Of a stretch of 29,506 nucleotides of DNA, positions 1 to 5,878 are shown in pieces. Origin of the DNA: a virus. Below the pieces are notes generated by a model, which saw only the letters and a list, made by a program, of their open reading frames with translations, made no database searches and had not been told where the DNA came from. Where the stretch lies: IMG/VR virus record IMGVR_UViG_3300030382_003486, positions 1-29,506 of that record, one strand, 5' to 3'. Each line of letters begins with the position of its first letter. Positions within the stretch are counted from its first letter, which is position 1. A program made the position numbers and the translations under genes.

Positions 1-283
1 GATGTAGCACAGTTGGCTTTATGCCGGTTAGGCACTACGCTGGTAGGGCTGGTTAGACACAGTTGGCTTATTATCTTATTACTTATTCTTCTCTTACTAA
101 TGATTTATTCTTTTCTTTTATCTTCGCCACTCTTACATCTTACATCTCTTTTCTTTATGTCTCGGCTACATCACACTTGACCCACACACAGCCGTAGAGC
201 GTTGTTCCTGCCCCGCAAGGTGTCTTACCCTGCCTACCCCTGCTCCAAGTTGTTTGCGTGGATTACAGGGGCTTGTATAACAT
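1..283. other. Left-edge region without a supported gene
   Basis: No frame with a start and ribosome-binding site stands out. The outer 70 bases contain a 12-bp direct repeat (CACAGTTGGCTT at 8-19 and 58-69, exactly 50 bp apart) and two related GGTTAGRCAC words. Positions 70-165 are strongly pyrimidine-rich on the plus strand. The region lies beyond the terminator, so it may be an untranscribed spacer or the start of another element outside the window. Confidence 0.4.
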
Positions 284-336
284 AAAAAACGAGCAGGCGG
301 GTTGAGTTTGGTTGCTCTTCCATTATCGCCTGCTCG
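284..336 (-). terminator. Intrinsic terminator of the P7 operon
   Basis: A perfect 10-bp stem (CGAGCAGGCG/CGCCTGCTCG, 290-299 with 327-336) with a 27-base loop is followed on the minus strand by TTTTTT. The long loop makes it less efficient on paper than the terminator at 2925-2965, but position and T run support it. Confidence 0.75.
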
Positions 337-360
337 TCCAACATCAAGGAGGATGTATGT

Positions 361-795
361 TTATTTTATTTGTCTTCGCCCTCTGGCTTCTTGTCCTCTC
401 CGCCAAAGTAAATCTTTAAGCAGTCGTGTTGCTTCTTGCTTTCTATATATATCATCTTCGCCGTTGTCCCAACAATACTGGGTAATGAGCGAATAAATAT
501 ATCCTTTTGTTCTGTCTATAATAACATTCTTATCCATTCCCCAGCCCTTTCCATCTATCCAAAGATAAGCATAATCTTTTTCTTCTCCACTCCAACTTAT
601 ATTATACCTGATAAACTTATCTTTTTTAAGGATTATCTTATATATCTTTTCCCAATCAGCATTATTATCTATATATTTTGTCTTTCCTCGTAAATCTAAT
701 AACGAGGAGGGCAACTTATCATAGTAAGGGTTATGTAATACAACTTTCTCATTTTGATAAGTTGCTGTTTTTGTTCTTCCTCTCAACTGCTTCAT
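361..795 (-). CDS. Hypothetical early protein (144 aa)
   Basis: Unrecognised last gene of the P7 operon. GGGAGGAAG precedes the ATG, inside the end of the 55-aa gene. The N-terminus is basic (MKQLRGRTKTATYQNEK). The middle is rich in Tyr, Trp and Asp (YDKLPSSLLDLRGKTKYID, KDYAYLWIDGKGWGMDKN), and the C-terminus is a basic helix (EATRLLKDLLWRRGQEARGRR). A nucleic-acid-binding role would fit the charges but is not shown. A terminator lies about 25 bases after the stop. Confidence 0.55.
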   Translation of the reverse strand: MKQLRGRTKTATYQNEKVVLHNPYYDKLPSSLLDLRGKTKYIDNNADWEKIYKIILKKDKFIRYNISWSGEEKDYAYLWIDGKGWGMDKNVIIDRTKGYIYSLITQYCWDNGEDDIYRKQEATRLLKDLLWRRGQEARGRRQIK

Positions 796-959
796 TCTTC
801 TTCCTCCCGAACATCGTGGTGTTCGTAATCGCCACCCTTTATGTCGTCAATAGTAAAATCATGGTGATAAAACATCTCAACCGCTTCGTCTTCGCTGGAT
901 GCTTGGACTTGGATTGTTCCCGTTGATAAATAACTATACATTATTTCATAGTTCTTCAT
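792..959 (-). CDS. Small hypothetical protein (55 aa)
   Basis: A 55-codon gene linking its neighbours: TAATG overlap at its start, ATGA overlap at its end, with GGGGGTGA as ribosome-binding site. The product starts MKNYEIMYSYLSTGTIQVQA and continues SSEDEAVEMFYHHDFTIDDI, a strand-strand-helix pattern typical of small phage proteins in which a DEA-V helix follows a beta hairpin. The end is acidic (REEEE). Function unknown. Confidence 0.6.
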   Translation of the reverse strand: MKNYEIMYSYLSTGTIQVQASSEDEAVEMFYHHDFTIDDIKGGDYEHHDVREEEE

Positions 960-1510
960 TAGATCACCCCCACGATTTCTACTCGTTCGCCGTGATGGGT
1001 ATTTACGAGTTCTAAAATGTTTTTTACCGATGCCCGATTAACTTTTCTGTCGGTTAGGTTAAATCCACCTTCGTCTTCTCTGTCCCAAGCACTATCGCCC
1101 AAGCACTCAACCATCGCCCACTTGGCTTCGTTCGCACCCTTACAGATGAAAACATCAAACATAAAGTCGCCATAATCACGGGCATCAAGCACCTCTCTTT
1201 TTATTACATAATGTCGTTTCTTTCCCTCCAAGGATTTTAGTGCCTCTTCTATAGCATCATAGCAACTAACACACTCGTATAGTCCATCGTATAGACACTC
1301 TATTGTTTTACTTATCCACCTGTTATTGCTGGGGTCATCAAGTTGTTGCTCTACAGCATCTACCAACTTGTTGTCCTCAATAAACTTTTTTATTTTCTTT
1401 TCTCTTTCTTTATCCGTTCCCTCAAAGTTGTCCCAGTATTCATCTAACAGGGCTTCCTCAAGGGCATCCATAGTATCTTTTCTATCTAACTTTACTTTTA
1501 TATTAAACAT
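959..1510 (-). CDS. Hypothetical early protein (183 aa)
   Basis: Unrecognised. I prefer the start at 1510 (MFNIKVKLDRKD) because GGAGG precedes it; a frame extended to 1555 overlaps the upstream gene and has no site. The product is acidic and helical in its first 110 residues (DTMDALEEALLDEYWDNFEG, DAIEEALKSLEGKK), then beta-rich with DYGDFMFDVFICKGANEAKW. The pattern near the end (SVKNILELVNTHHGERVEIVGVI) suggests a small alpha/beta domain. The stop overlaps the next ATG as TAATG. Confidence 0.55.
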   Translation of the reverse strand: MFNIKVKLDRKDTMDALEEALLDEYWDNFEGTDKEREKKIKKFIEDNKLVDAVEQQLDDPSNNRWISKTIECLYDGLYECVSCYDAIEEALKSLEGKKRHYVIKREVLDARDYGDFMFDVFICKGANEAKWAMVECLGDSAWDREDEGGFNLTDRKVNRASVKNILELVNTHHGERVEIVGVI

Positions 1511-1511
1511 T

Positions 1512-1835
1512 TTATTGTCCTCCGTTGTTAAAATATTTATGATGATTAAAAACAACGCCCATCTTTAGTTGGTTCGCTATATTCATCATTTCCTCTACAC
1601 TCATCCAACTATTATCTTTAAGCACATTAAACTGCTTATTCTCTTCGTTGGGTTTATTCGCAATAAACTCTGTAATAAGTTTATACATCCATCTCTTTAA
1701 GCCGTCTTGGCTTGCGAATAAGATGCTTCGCTCTTCTCCGTCTTCATCTACATATTCCATTAGATAAAACGGGATCTGTTGTTTAACTTTTGTAGTTAAA
1801 TAATCTTCTTTCCAGTTATTCCAATACTCGTCCAT
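1512..1835 (-). CDS. Hypothetical early protein (107 aa)
   Basis: Unrecognised. It begins at the ATG after the P7 leader and its GGAGG. The sequence starts with an acidic/aromatic segment (MDEYWNNWKEDYLTTKVKQQ), has a strand pair (IPFYLMEYVDEDGEERSILF), then helices (LKRWMYKLITEFIA and VEEMMNIANQLKMG). Its last codons (NGGQ) carry the GGAGG ribosome-binding site of the next gene, which begins two bases after the stop. Confidence 0.55.
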   Translation of the reverse strand: MDEYWNNWKEDYLTTKVKQQIPFYLMEYVDEDGEERSILFASQDGLKRWMYKLITEFIANKPNEENKQFNVLKDNSWMSVEEMMNIANQLKMGVVFNHHKYFNNGGQ

Positions 1836-1854
1836 TTTTTTTCCTCCGTTATTG

Positions 1855-1871
1855 GGGTGTTTTTTTCACCC
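1855..1871 (-). promoter_or_regulatory. P7 leader hairpin
   Basis: Stem GGGTG/CACCC with a loop of seven A residues, within a few bases of the expected 5' end of the P7 transcript. 5' stem-loops of this kind can shield messages from decay, as in T7 leaders. The identical hairpin occurs at 1950-1966 after P6. Confidence 0.55.
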
Positions 1872-1872
1872 T

Positions 1873-1929
1873 CTATAATAAGTAGTATCTCAAAACCTTA
1901 AAAGACATTTTATTTTCATTTATTTTCAT
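1873..1929 (-). CDS. Possible 18-aa leader peptide ORF
   Basis: Tiny ORF with GGAGG about nine bases before its ATG. The product is MKINENKMSFKVLRYYLL. Its last codons lie inside promoter P7, whose bases encode the RYYLL end. A 32-base sequence covering its first ten codons recurs upstream of P5, where a matching frame (2831-2884) gives MKINENKMSFHLSAYYL, but without a ribosome-binding site. The repeat may thus be DNA or RNA regulatory sequence and not protein coding. Confidence 0.3.
   Translation of the reverse strand: MKINENKMSFKVLRYYLL
1874..1904 (-). promoter_or_regulatory. Early-type bipartite promoter P7 with leader hairpin
   Basis: CTTTT at 1900-1904, 11 bases, then ATACTACTTATTATA at 1874-1888 on the minus strand. 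The core plus two upstream bases matches the T7 promoter core TAATACGACTCACTATA at 12 of 17 positions and is followed by GAGGG. A GGGTG/CACCC hairpin (1855-1871) then leads to GGAGG and the 107-aa gene. Confidence 0.65.
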
Positions 1930-1967
1930 TTTTTTTTCCTCCGTTATTGGGGTGTTTTTTTCACCCT

Positions 1968-1998
1968 TTATATATATAGTATCTAAATGGCTGAAAAG
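1968..1998 (-). promoter_or_regulatory. Early-type bipartite promoter P6 with leader hairpin
   Basis: CTTTT at 1994-1998, 11 bases, then ATACTATATATATA at 1969-1982 on the minus strand. A GGGTG/CACCC hairpin with a seven-A loop follows (1950-1966), then a GGAGG site and the ATG at 1929. P6 and P7 are two copies of the same module 95 bp apart. Confidence 0.6.
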
Positions 1999-2001
1999 TC
2001 A

Positions 2002-2784
2002 TCAACCAAGTAAATAAACAGTATTTCCTTCTTTCACTCCATAAACCTTATCGGTTTCCCCAATAGGCAATAACTCACAAATGATATATGGCTCTTCCCT
2101 TTCATTCCATTCTGTAATACCGGTTTGATAGTGGGAGCAAATCTCCAAATCCTCACCCCACTTATCAAGAACATTAGCGAACACCTCGTTATGGCTATAT
2201 TCTTTATCCTGAATATACAAAAACTTAGGGGCTTTTTCGTCTGGCTCTCCACCATAAACCTCTCCCCATATTAAATCGCCTGCTTTTTTATTTCTTATAT
2301 CAATCTCCTCATCGATGTATTCGTTGTTATAACAGACGATTACATCTTGGAGCGGGCTTGTTTCTACCTCATCATATTTATAGTTTGTATCACAGTAGTC
2401 GCCCCACTTACCAAAAAAACCCATACCGGGTTCGTCGTATGTAGCAGCCACCTCAAAACCCATGTCTTCCATTCTCTCATAGAACACCGTTGGGGGACAC
2501 CAAGCAGTCATAAAATAACAACAAAAACTATTGTTTTCTTCATCAAAAGTTATTTCATATAAATCCGCATCCCATTTTGTTCCCCAGTTCGCTGTATTCC
2601 AGTTATTTCCTTCTTCTTTCGGGCGGGGGACAAAACTATTAAATAATAGGTTTTTGCTTTCATCCCAGTCGCTTTCTTTATCTGCCTTTCTCTCATCTAT
2701 CATTATCTTATACTCTTTCATTTTTTTAATCGCATCTGCGCTGTTCGCAACGATCGTCGCATTATTGCTACACCAGTTCGGCAT
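2002..2784 (-). CDS. MPNWC-type protein (YubB/DUF1281-like, Api92-like)
   Basis: 260 residues from the ATG at 2784, chosen because it follows GGAGG and gives the hallmark N-terminus MPNWCSNN. A longer frame from 2874 runs back through the promoter and is not credible. MPNWC proteins with ferredoxin-like domains (YubB/DUF1281 and Api92-like groups) are spread over plasmids and phages; their function is unknown. Further family-like features are WGTKWDADLYEITF and the Trp/Pro-rich TAWCPPTVFYERM, then a GMGFFGKWGDY segment. The C-terminal 60 residues look separate and beta-rich. Promoter P5 drives it alone, and P6 begins immediately after its stop. Confidence 0.75.
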   Translation of the reverse strand: MPNWCSNNATIVANSADAIKKMKEYKIMIDERKADKESDWDESKNLLFNSFVPRPKEEGNNWNTANWGTKWDADLYEITFDEENNSFCCYFMTAWCPPTVFYERMEDMGFEVAATYDEPGMGFFGKWGDYCDTNYKYDEVETSPLQDVIVCYNNEYIDEEIDIRNKKAGDLIWGEVYGGEPDEKAPKFLYIQDKEYSHNEVFANVLDKWGEDLEICSHYQTGITEWNEREEPYIICELLPIGETDKVYGVKEGNTVYLLG

Positions 2785-2828
2785 TTTATTTTTCCTCCAT
2801 AAAAAATCAAGCGTTTTTGTTTTCGCTC

Positions 2829-2859
2829 TATTATAAATAGTATGCTGAAAGGTGAAAAG
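2829..2859 (-). promoter_or_regulatory. Early-type bipartite promoter P5 with leader hairpin
   Basis: CTTTT at 2855-2859, 11 bases, then ATACTATTTATAATA at 2829-2843 on the minus strand. The expected 5' end of the transcript folds as AGCG/CGCT (2824-2827 with 2810-2813) around an A-rich loop. This has the same layout as the GGGTG/CACCC leaders of P6 and P7 but different stem bases. Confidence 0.6.
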
Positions 2860-2924
2860 ACATTTTATTTTCATTTATTTTCATTTATTTTTGAGTGGAT
2901 TTTGAGTGGATTTTTTGATTTTCT

Positions 2925-2965
2925 GAAAAAAAACCCCGCCAACCGGAGGAGGTGCTGGCGGGGTT
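2925..2965 (-). terminator. Intrinsic terminator after the nuclease-like gene
   Basis: A perfect 10-bp stem (AACCCCGCCA/TGGCGGGGTT, 2932-2941 with 2955-2964) is followed on the minus strand by a T run of about nine. It ends the unit driven by P4. Just beyond lie two direct GAGTGGATTTT repeats (2893-2914). Confidence 0.9.
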
Positions 2966-2999
2966 CGGAGGAATGGGCGAGTAGCCCAATAGTGGGCTT

Positions 3000-3587
3000 T
3001 TAGCCCAACGGAGTATTCTTTTTAAATATCTGGGCAGGGAGCTTAATACCAATCGCTTGCTTCCGCCCCTTACAGTTTTCTTTGTAAAATCCACCTCTGG
3101 TGAGGGATACTTTTTCTGATAAACATCTCATAGAGGGTGAGGTTGGCTGTACCTCTGTAATAAACTTTTTCTTTTTTAAGAAGGAATCTTTTAAATCTTT
3201 TAAGGAGCAGTCAAGGTAGGTTTCTAAGGATGCTCTGTCTAATGTGTAGTAAGTAAAGTCATCGTCGCTCATATCCCAGTAGATCCAACCTTCGGCTTTA
3301 TCATTTAGCGTGTCGCTCATACTCCAGTATTCTTTACTGGTGTTTTGGACGAACTCGTGAAAAATGTTATAGCCGTACCTCTGGGCTGAGCATAACTTTA
3401 AATCCCACAGTTTCCCATCGTGATCCACCAAATCTATGTCTGTTTTACTGGTGGCGTTGTTCTTTTTAAATGTTTTATCTATATCTAAAAACACTTTTTC
3501 TGCTAAAACACCTGATTTTCTCATTCCTTTTGTCATCTTACTATCATTATAGTATAGTTTTTGCAAAGTTTTAAGGGTTTTTTTCAT
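3000..3587 (-). CDS. Candidate PD-(D/E)XK nuclease-fold protein (195 aa)
   Basis: I place the start at 3587 (MKKTLKTL). It gives an ATGA overlap with the lipoprotein gene and has GAAGAGG upstream; a start seven codons earlier lacks a site. Residues show an arrangement typical of PD-(D/E)XK nucleases: Glu30 in a helix (GVLAEKVF), Asp52 (TDIDLV), then a strand ending WDLK with Asp62 and Lys64, followed by a polar helix. A beta pair (GWIYWDMSDDDFTYYTLD) follows. The C-terminal 50 residues are basic and Gly/Lys-rich. The match is by motif spacing only and could be chance. If real, a role in DNA cleavage or recombination, or host DNA attack, is possible. A terminator follows the stop. Confidence 0.5.
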   Translation of the reverse strand: MKKTLKTLQKLYYNDSKMTKGMRKSGVLAEKVFLDIDKTFKKNNATSKTDIDLVDHDGKLWDLKLCSAQRYGYNIFHEFVQNTSKEYWSMSDTLNDKAEGWIYWDMSDDDFTYYTLDRASLETYLDCSLKDLKDSFLKKKKFITEVQPTSPSMRCLSEKVSLTRGGFYKENCKGRKQAIGIKLPAQIFKKNTPLG

Positions 3588-3766
3588 TTTTCTTTTACCT
3601 CTTCCCATATAAATGGGTGAAATGTTTTTTGTCTAAACTTATTTTCTATTTTTTCTTTTTCGTATTGTAGTTTGGGGCTCTCGTCTGGTCCGCAAGGGAT
3701 TGAATACAAACTAACACACCCAACTACTATAAAAAATATTATTGTTAAAAATGGTACTTTCATCAT
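3584..3766 (-). CDS. Small predicted lipoprotein (60 aa)
   Basis: The N-terminus MMKVPFLTIIFFIVVGC is a short signal peptide ending in a lipobox (VVG-Cys17), so signal peptidase II processing and lipid attachment are predicted. The mature part is only 44 residues, polar and charged. Small phage lipoproteins act as Rz1-type outer spanins or as superinfection-exclusion factors. No Rz partner is seen alongside, and the promoter suggests non-late expression, which slightly favours exclusion. An AAAAAGGA site precedes two adjacent ATGs. The stop overlaps the next ATG as ATGA. Confidence 0.6.
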   Translation of the reverse strand: MMKVPFLTIIFFIVVGCVSLYSIPCGPDESPKLQYEKEKIENKFRQKTFHPFIWEEVKEK

Positions 3767-3792
3767 GTTATTTATCCTTTTTTGTTTCCTTC

Positions 3793-3823
3793 ATATATAA
3801 GTAGTATCTCAAAATCCCAAAAG
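3793..3823 (-). promoter_or_regulatory. Early-type bipartite promoter P4
   Basis: CTTTT at 3819-3823, 11 bases, then ATACTACTTATATA ending at 3794 on the minus strand. It shares GGGATTTT with P3 between the two boxes. It lies upstream of the lipoprotein and candidate nuclease genes. Confidence 0.6.
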
Positions 3824-3834
3824 CCATAAAAACT

Positions 3835-4554
3835 TTAGATTTTATGTTTTACATCGTGCTTTTTTTTCCAATCTTCTATTTCTTCATCTACTAATGTCTC
3901 CCATTCACCATTAATAAAAAACTGCTTAGAGTGTTCCTTTACTATTTTTAAATACTCAAAGGCGGGGGCGATGCCGACTGCCATTAACTTGATATATTCA
4001 TTTCTGGTTATTTCATCTGTAAGATAAAGGAGGGCGGTTTCTCCGAACTTAGATTGGATTGAGTGTCTCAACTCATTATGTAGATACTTTCCCTCTGCTG
4101 TCTGAAAAGAAGAAGCGTTATACGATCCTTCTCTTACCATTTCTTCGATGATGTGTTTATTCTTTTCTTTTACAGCATCAATATAAATAGAGGTTTGATC
4201 TACTTTTCTCCTGTGTATTCTTGGTACGCTCTGTACAGGCAGGTTGCTCTTGTGAATATGGGAGGCAACATACTTTCTTAATCTAAACTTAAGCCACCAA
4301 GGATTAAGGGTGGGCTTCTTGCCCTGTTCTTGTTCCTCTCTCAGTAGTTCTGCCACACAATAAATAGCACAGTCCTCTGCACACCCAAGTTTATTAATAT
4401 AACTCCAACTCTTCTTTATCACTTTCCAAGTTTTAGCGTGCGTCCATATAATCTTCTTTACGCAATCTGGATGGGTACATAACCCACTGGATAAGGCGTG
4501 CTTCTTAGCGTGTACATCACACCAAGATAACTTTACTGGTTTTTTCTTTGCCAT
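3835..4554 (-). CDS. Hypothetical protein with sigma-factor-like features (239 aa)
   Basis: Last gene of the P3 operon. The N-terminus has a CxxH...CxHxxC arrangement (Cys12, His15, Cys26, His28, Cys31), a possible zinc site. Residues about 57-115 (GCAEDCAIYCVAELLREEQE, NPWWLKFRLRKYVASHIHK, then PVQSVPRIHRRK) follow the order of sigma region 2 and the start of region 3: an acidic helix, a YDPxxG-like gap, an aromatic/basic helix, then a PV-R-I-H phrase. Residues about 171-210 (LTDEITRNEYIKLMAVGIAP, then AFEYLKIVKEH) resemble a helix-turn-helix like sigma region 4. The similarity is weak. A divergent phage sigma factor reading the CTTTT-N11-ATACT promoters is an attractive inference. It could equally be an unrelated DNA-binding protein. 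Confidence 0.5.
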   Translation of the reverse strand: MAKKKPVKLSWCDVHAKKHALSSGLCTHPDCVKKIIWTHAKTWKVIKKSWSYINKLGCAEDCAIYCVAELLREEQEQGKKPTLNPWWLKFRLRKYVASHIHKSNLPVQSVPRIHRRKVDQTSIYIDAVKEKNKHIIEEMVREGSYNASSFQTAEGKYLHNELRHSIQSKFGETALLYLTDEITRNEYIKLMAVGIAPAFEYLKIVKEHSKQFFINGEWETLVDEEIEDWKKKHDVKHKI

Positions 4555-5057
4555 AAATCCGTTTCTTCCTTAATATCATTCTTATCAGCATAAGAAGACA
4601 TCACTATTGTAGTGGAGTTTAACCAGTCGGTAATGTGTTTTACAACTCGCATAAGGGCTAAGTTGTCTCTCCTCTTGGCTTTGCTAAGTTTCTTCTCTTC
4701 TGCTTTAAGCTTAAATAAAAACTCTTTAGTAATAGTTCTGTATGCTCTGTGCTTGGGTTTGAGTGTACTATCTTTCATATTCTTTAAACACTCCAAAGAT
4801 TGTTGTGCTTCTTCCCAACTAATCAGAGCCAAACCTTTGCAGGTTTGTACTAACTCTTTATGTTTAGGGTGTTTCTTATCCCTGAGTTTATTAAAGTAAT
4901 CAAGCTGGGCGAATACAGTAGTAATACACCCTCCCAACATTCCTTCAATAATAAACCCCGGTACGGAGTTATCCGTAAAGGTGATTGGTTCTCCATCGTC
5001 GGTTTCACCAAATGTCACCAAGTTTTCTGTTTCTATCGTTGTTTTAGATCCGTCCAT
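4533..5057 (-). CDS. Hypothetical early protein (174 aa)
   Basis: Unrecognised. AAGGAG lies about ten bases before the ATG. The first 50 residues are mixed and end in a hydrophobic Gly-rich stretch (VPGFIIEGMLGGCITTVFA). The remainder is highly helical and basic (HRAYRTITKEFLFKLKAEEKKLSKAKRR, shown here only as its KEFLFKLKAEEKKL core), ending in a charged tail. It overlaps both neighbours and lies directly before the sigma-like gene. A nucleic-acid or polymerase-binding role fits the charge pattern but is only inference. Confidence 0.5.
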   Translation of the reverse strand: MDGSKTTIETENLVTFGETDDGEPITFTDNSVPGFIIEGMLGGCITTVFAQLDYFNKLRDKKHPKHKELVQTCKGLALISWEEAQQSLECLKNMKDSTLKPKHRAYRTITKEFLFKLKAEEKKLSKAKRRDNLALMRVVKHITDWLNSTTIVMSSYADKNDIKEETDLWQRKNQ

Positions 5058-5374
5058 TTTCTTTCGTTCTCCTTTTTTTGAATGGTTTGAGGGTCTGTTC
5101 CCCTGTCTATTAATATCTGCTGATATAATATTCTTAATGCTTCACTTAACGCTGAGCGCTGATAAGTAAGATATATTTGTGCTTCCCCGTTATGCTTTTT
5201 TATAGCAGCGTTTCGGAGAGCATCAATAAGATTGTGTAGTTTTAATATTCGTTCATAAGTTATTTCTAATGTACTAACTGGTTTTCCAGTTTCATATATT
5301 TTCTCTCTTTTAAAGAGCATATGATTTACTGGATATACACCATAGTCATCGTGTAAGGTCATTGTTTTTATCAT
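5033..5374 (-). CDS. Small helical protein (113 aa)
   Basis: Unrecognised. After an N-terminal part with DDYGVYPVNHMLFKREKIYE, two long helices follow (TYERILKLHNLIDALRNAAI and YQRSALSEALRILYQQILI), then a basic, lysine-rich tail. The start is the ATG of a TAATG junction. It overlaps the 174-aa gene by 25 bases in another frame, typical of compact phage operons. Confidence 0.5.
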   Translation of the reverse strand: MIKTMTLHDDYGVYPVNHMLFKREKIYETGKPVSTLEITYERILKLHNLIDALRNAAIKKHNGEAQIYLTYQRSALSEALRILYQQILIDRGTDPQTIQKKENERKWTDLKQR

Positions 5375-5610
5375 TAGTTTATTTCTTCTTCTTTAATATC
5401 TAGTTTCTGAATGTTTACCACTTGTTCTTCCATTCCGTTTAGCATATGTGTTATCAACTCGTCGATACTTTCAGGTGCTACATCTTTTTTAGTTAGCATC
5501 TCTGTGGTTAAAGTTCCTAACAATCTTAGGAGCAAATAAACTCTAATAGGATCATTTTTGATCCGTGTTATAATAGTTCTGGGAATCATTATAGTTTCTT
5601 GTTTTATCAT
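5374..5610 (-). CDS. Small helical protein (78 aa)
   Basis: Unrecognised. It begins in an ATGA overlap with the 71-aa gene and ends in a TAATG overlap with the 113-aa gene, so it lies firmly in the operon. Predicted helices include RVYLLLRLLGTLTTEML and SIDELITHMLNGMEEQVVN, followed by an acidic tail (DIKEEEIN). No motif or membrane helix is convincing. It could be a partner of a neighbouring product. Confidence 0.5.
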   Translation of the reverse strand: MIKQETIMIPRTIITRIKNDPIRVYLLLRLLGTLTTEMLTKKDVAPESIDELITHMLNGMEEQVVNIQKLDIKEEEIN

Positions 5611-5822
5611 TTGTTTTCATATCTCTTTATTAGTTCAAAGATCCATGATACAGCTTTGTCTTCTGTAGGTGTTAGTTCTCTGTTTTTTATATCGTCGTTA
5701 TAATCACAGTCATCGCTGTGTCTGTGGCAGTTACATCTGGGACAACCGGGATCTAAAGATCCTTTAACCGGGGTTTCGATGTGACGGTATTTGTCTGTGT
5801 AATCAATCTTTTTTTCACTCAT
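5607..5822 (-). CDS. Small Cys/His-rich protein (71 aa)
   Basis: Unrecognised first gene of the P3 operon. The middle contains a tight metal-ligand cluster, CPRCNCHRHSDDC (Cys27, Cys30, Cys32, His33, His35, Cys39), which suggests a zinc-binding knuckle. The C-terminal part (TPTEDKAVSWIFELIKRYENK) is a predicted amphipathic helix. Small zinc proteins of phages often bind host factors or nucleic acid; nothing here decides which. The stop and the next ATG overlap as ATGA, so the following gene is coupled. Confidence 0.55.
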   Translation of the reverse strand: MSEKKIDYTDKYRHIETPVKGSLDPGCPRCNCHRHSDDCDYNDDIKNRELTPTEDKAVSWIFELIKRYENK

Positions 5823-5836
5823 TTTGTTTCTCCTTA

Positions 5837-5867
5837 TATAATAAGTAGTATTCTAAAATCCCAAAAG
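5837..5867 (-). promoter_or_regulatory. Early-type bipartite promoter P3
   Basis: CTTTT at 5863-5867, 11 bases, then ATACTACTTATTATA at 5837-5851 (minus strand). The core is followed at once by TAAGGAG and the ATG of the 71-aa gene. It appears to drive the five-gene operon 5822-3835. A TTTTGGGATTTT stretch shared with P4 shows these copies are homologous beyond the boxes. Confidence 0.6.
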
Positions 5868-5878
5868 CAATAAATACT

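Larger units (their letters stand above)
1835..1968 (-). repeat. Direct repeat of a promoter-leader module
   Basis: About 38 bp are repeated almost exactly (1835-1872 and 1930-1967), offset by 95 bp. Each copy contains the hairpin GGGTG-A7-CACCC, the spacer CAATAACGGAGG and a run of A up to an ATG. With the flanking promoters P6 and P7 it forms a tandem duplication of leader plus ribosome-binding site. The upstream copy feeds an 18-codon ORF, the downstream copy the 107-aa gene. Confidence 0.85.

Noticed and set aside
2784-2874. N-terminal extension of the MPNWC protein
   Set aside because: The extension is translated promoter and leader sequence; the GGAGG site and family N-terminus fix the start at 2784.
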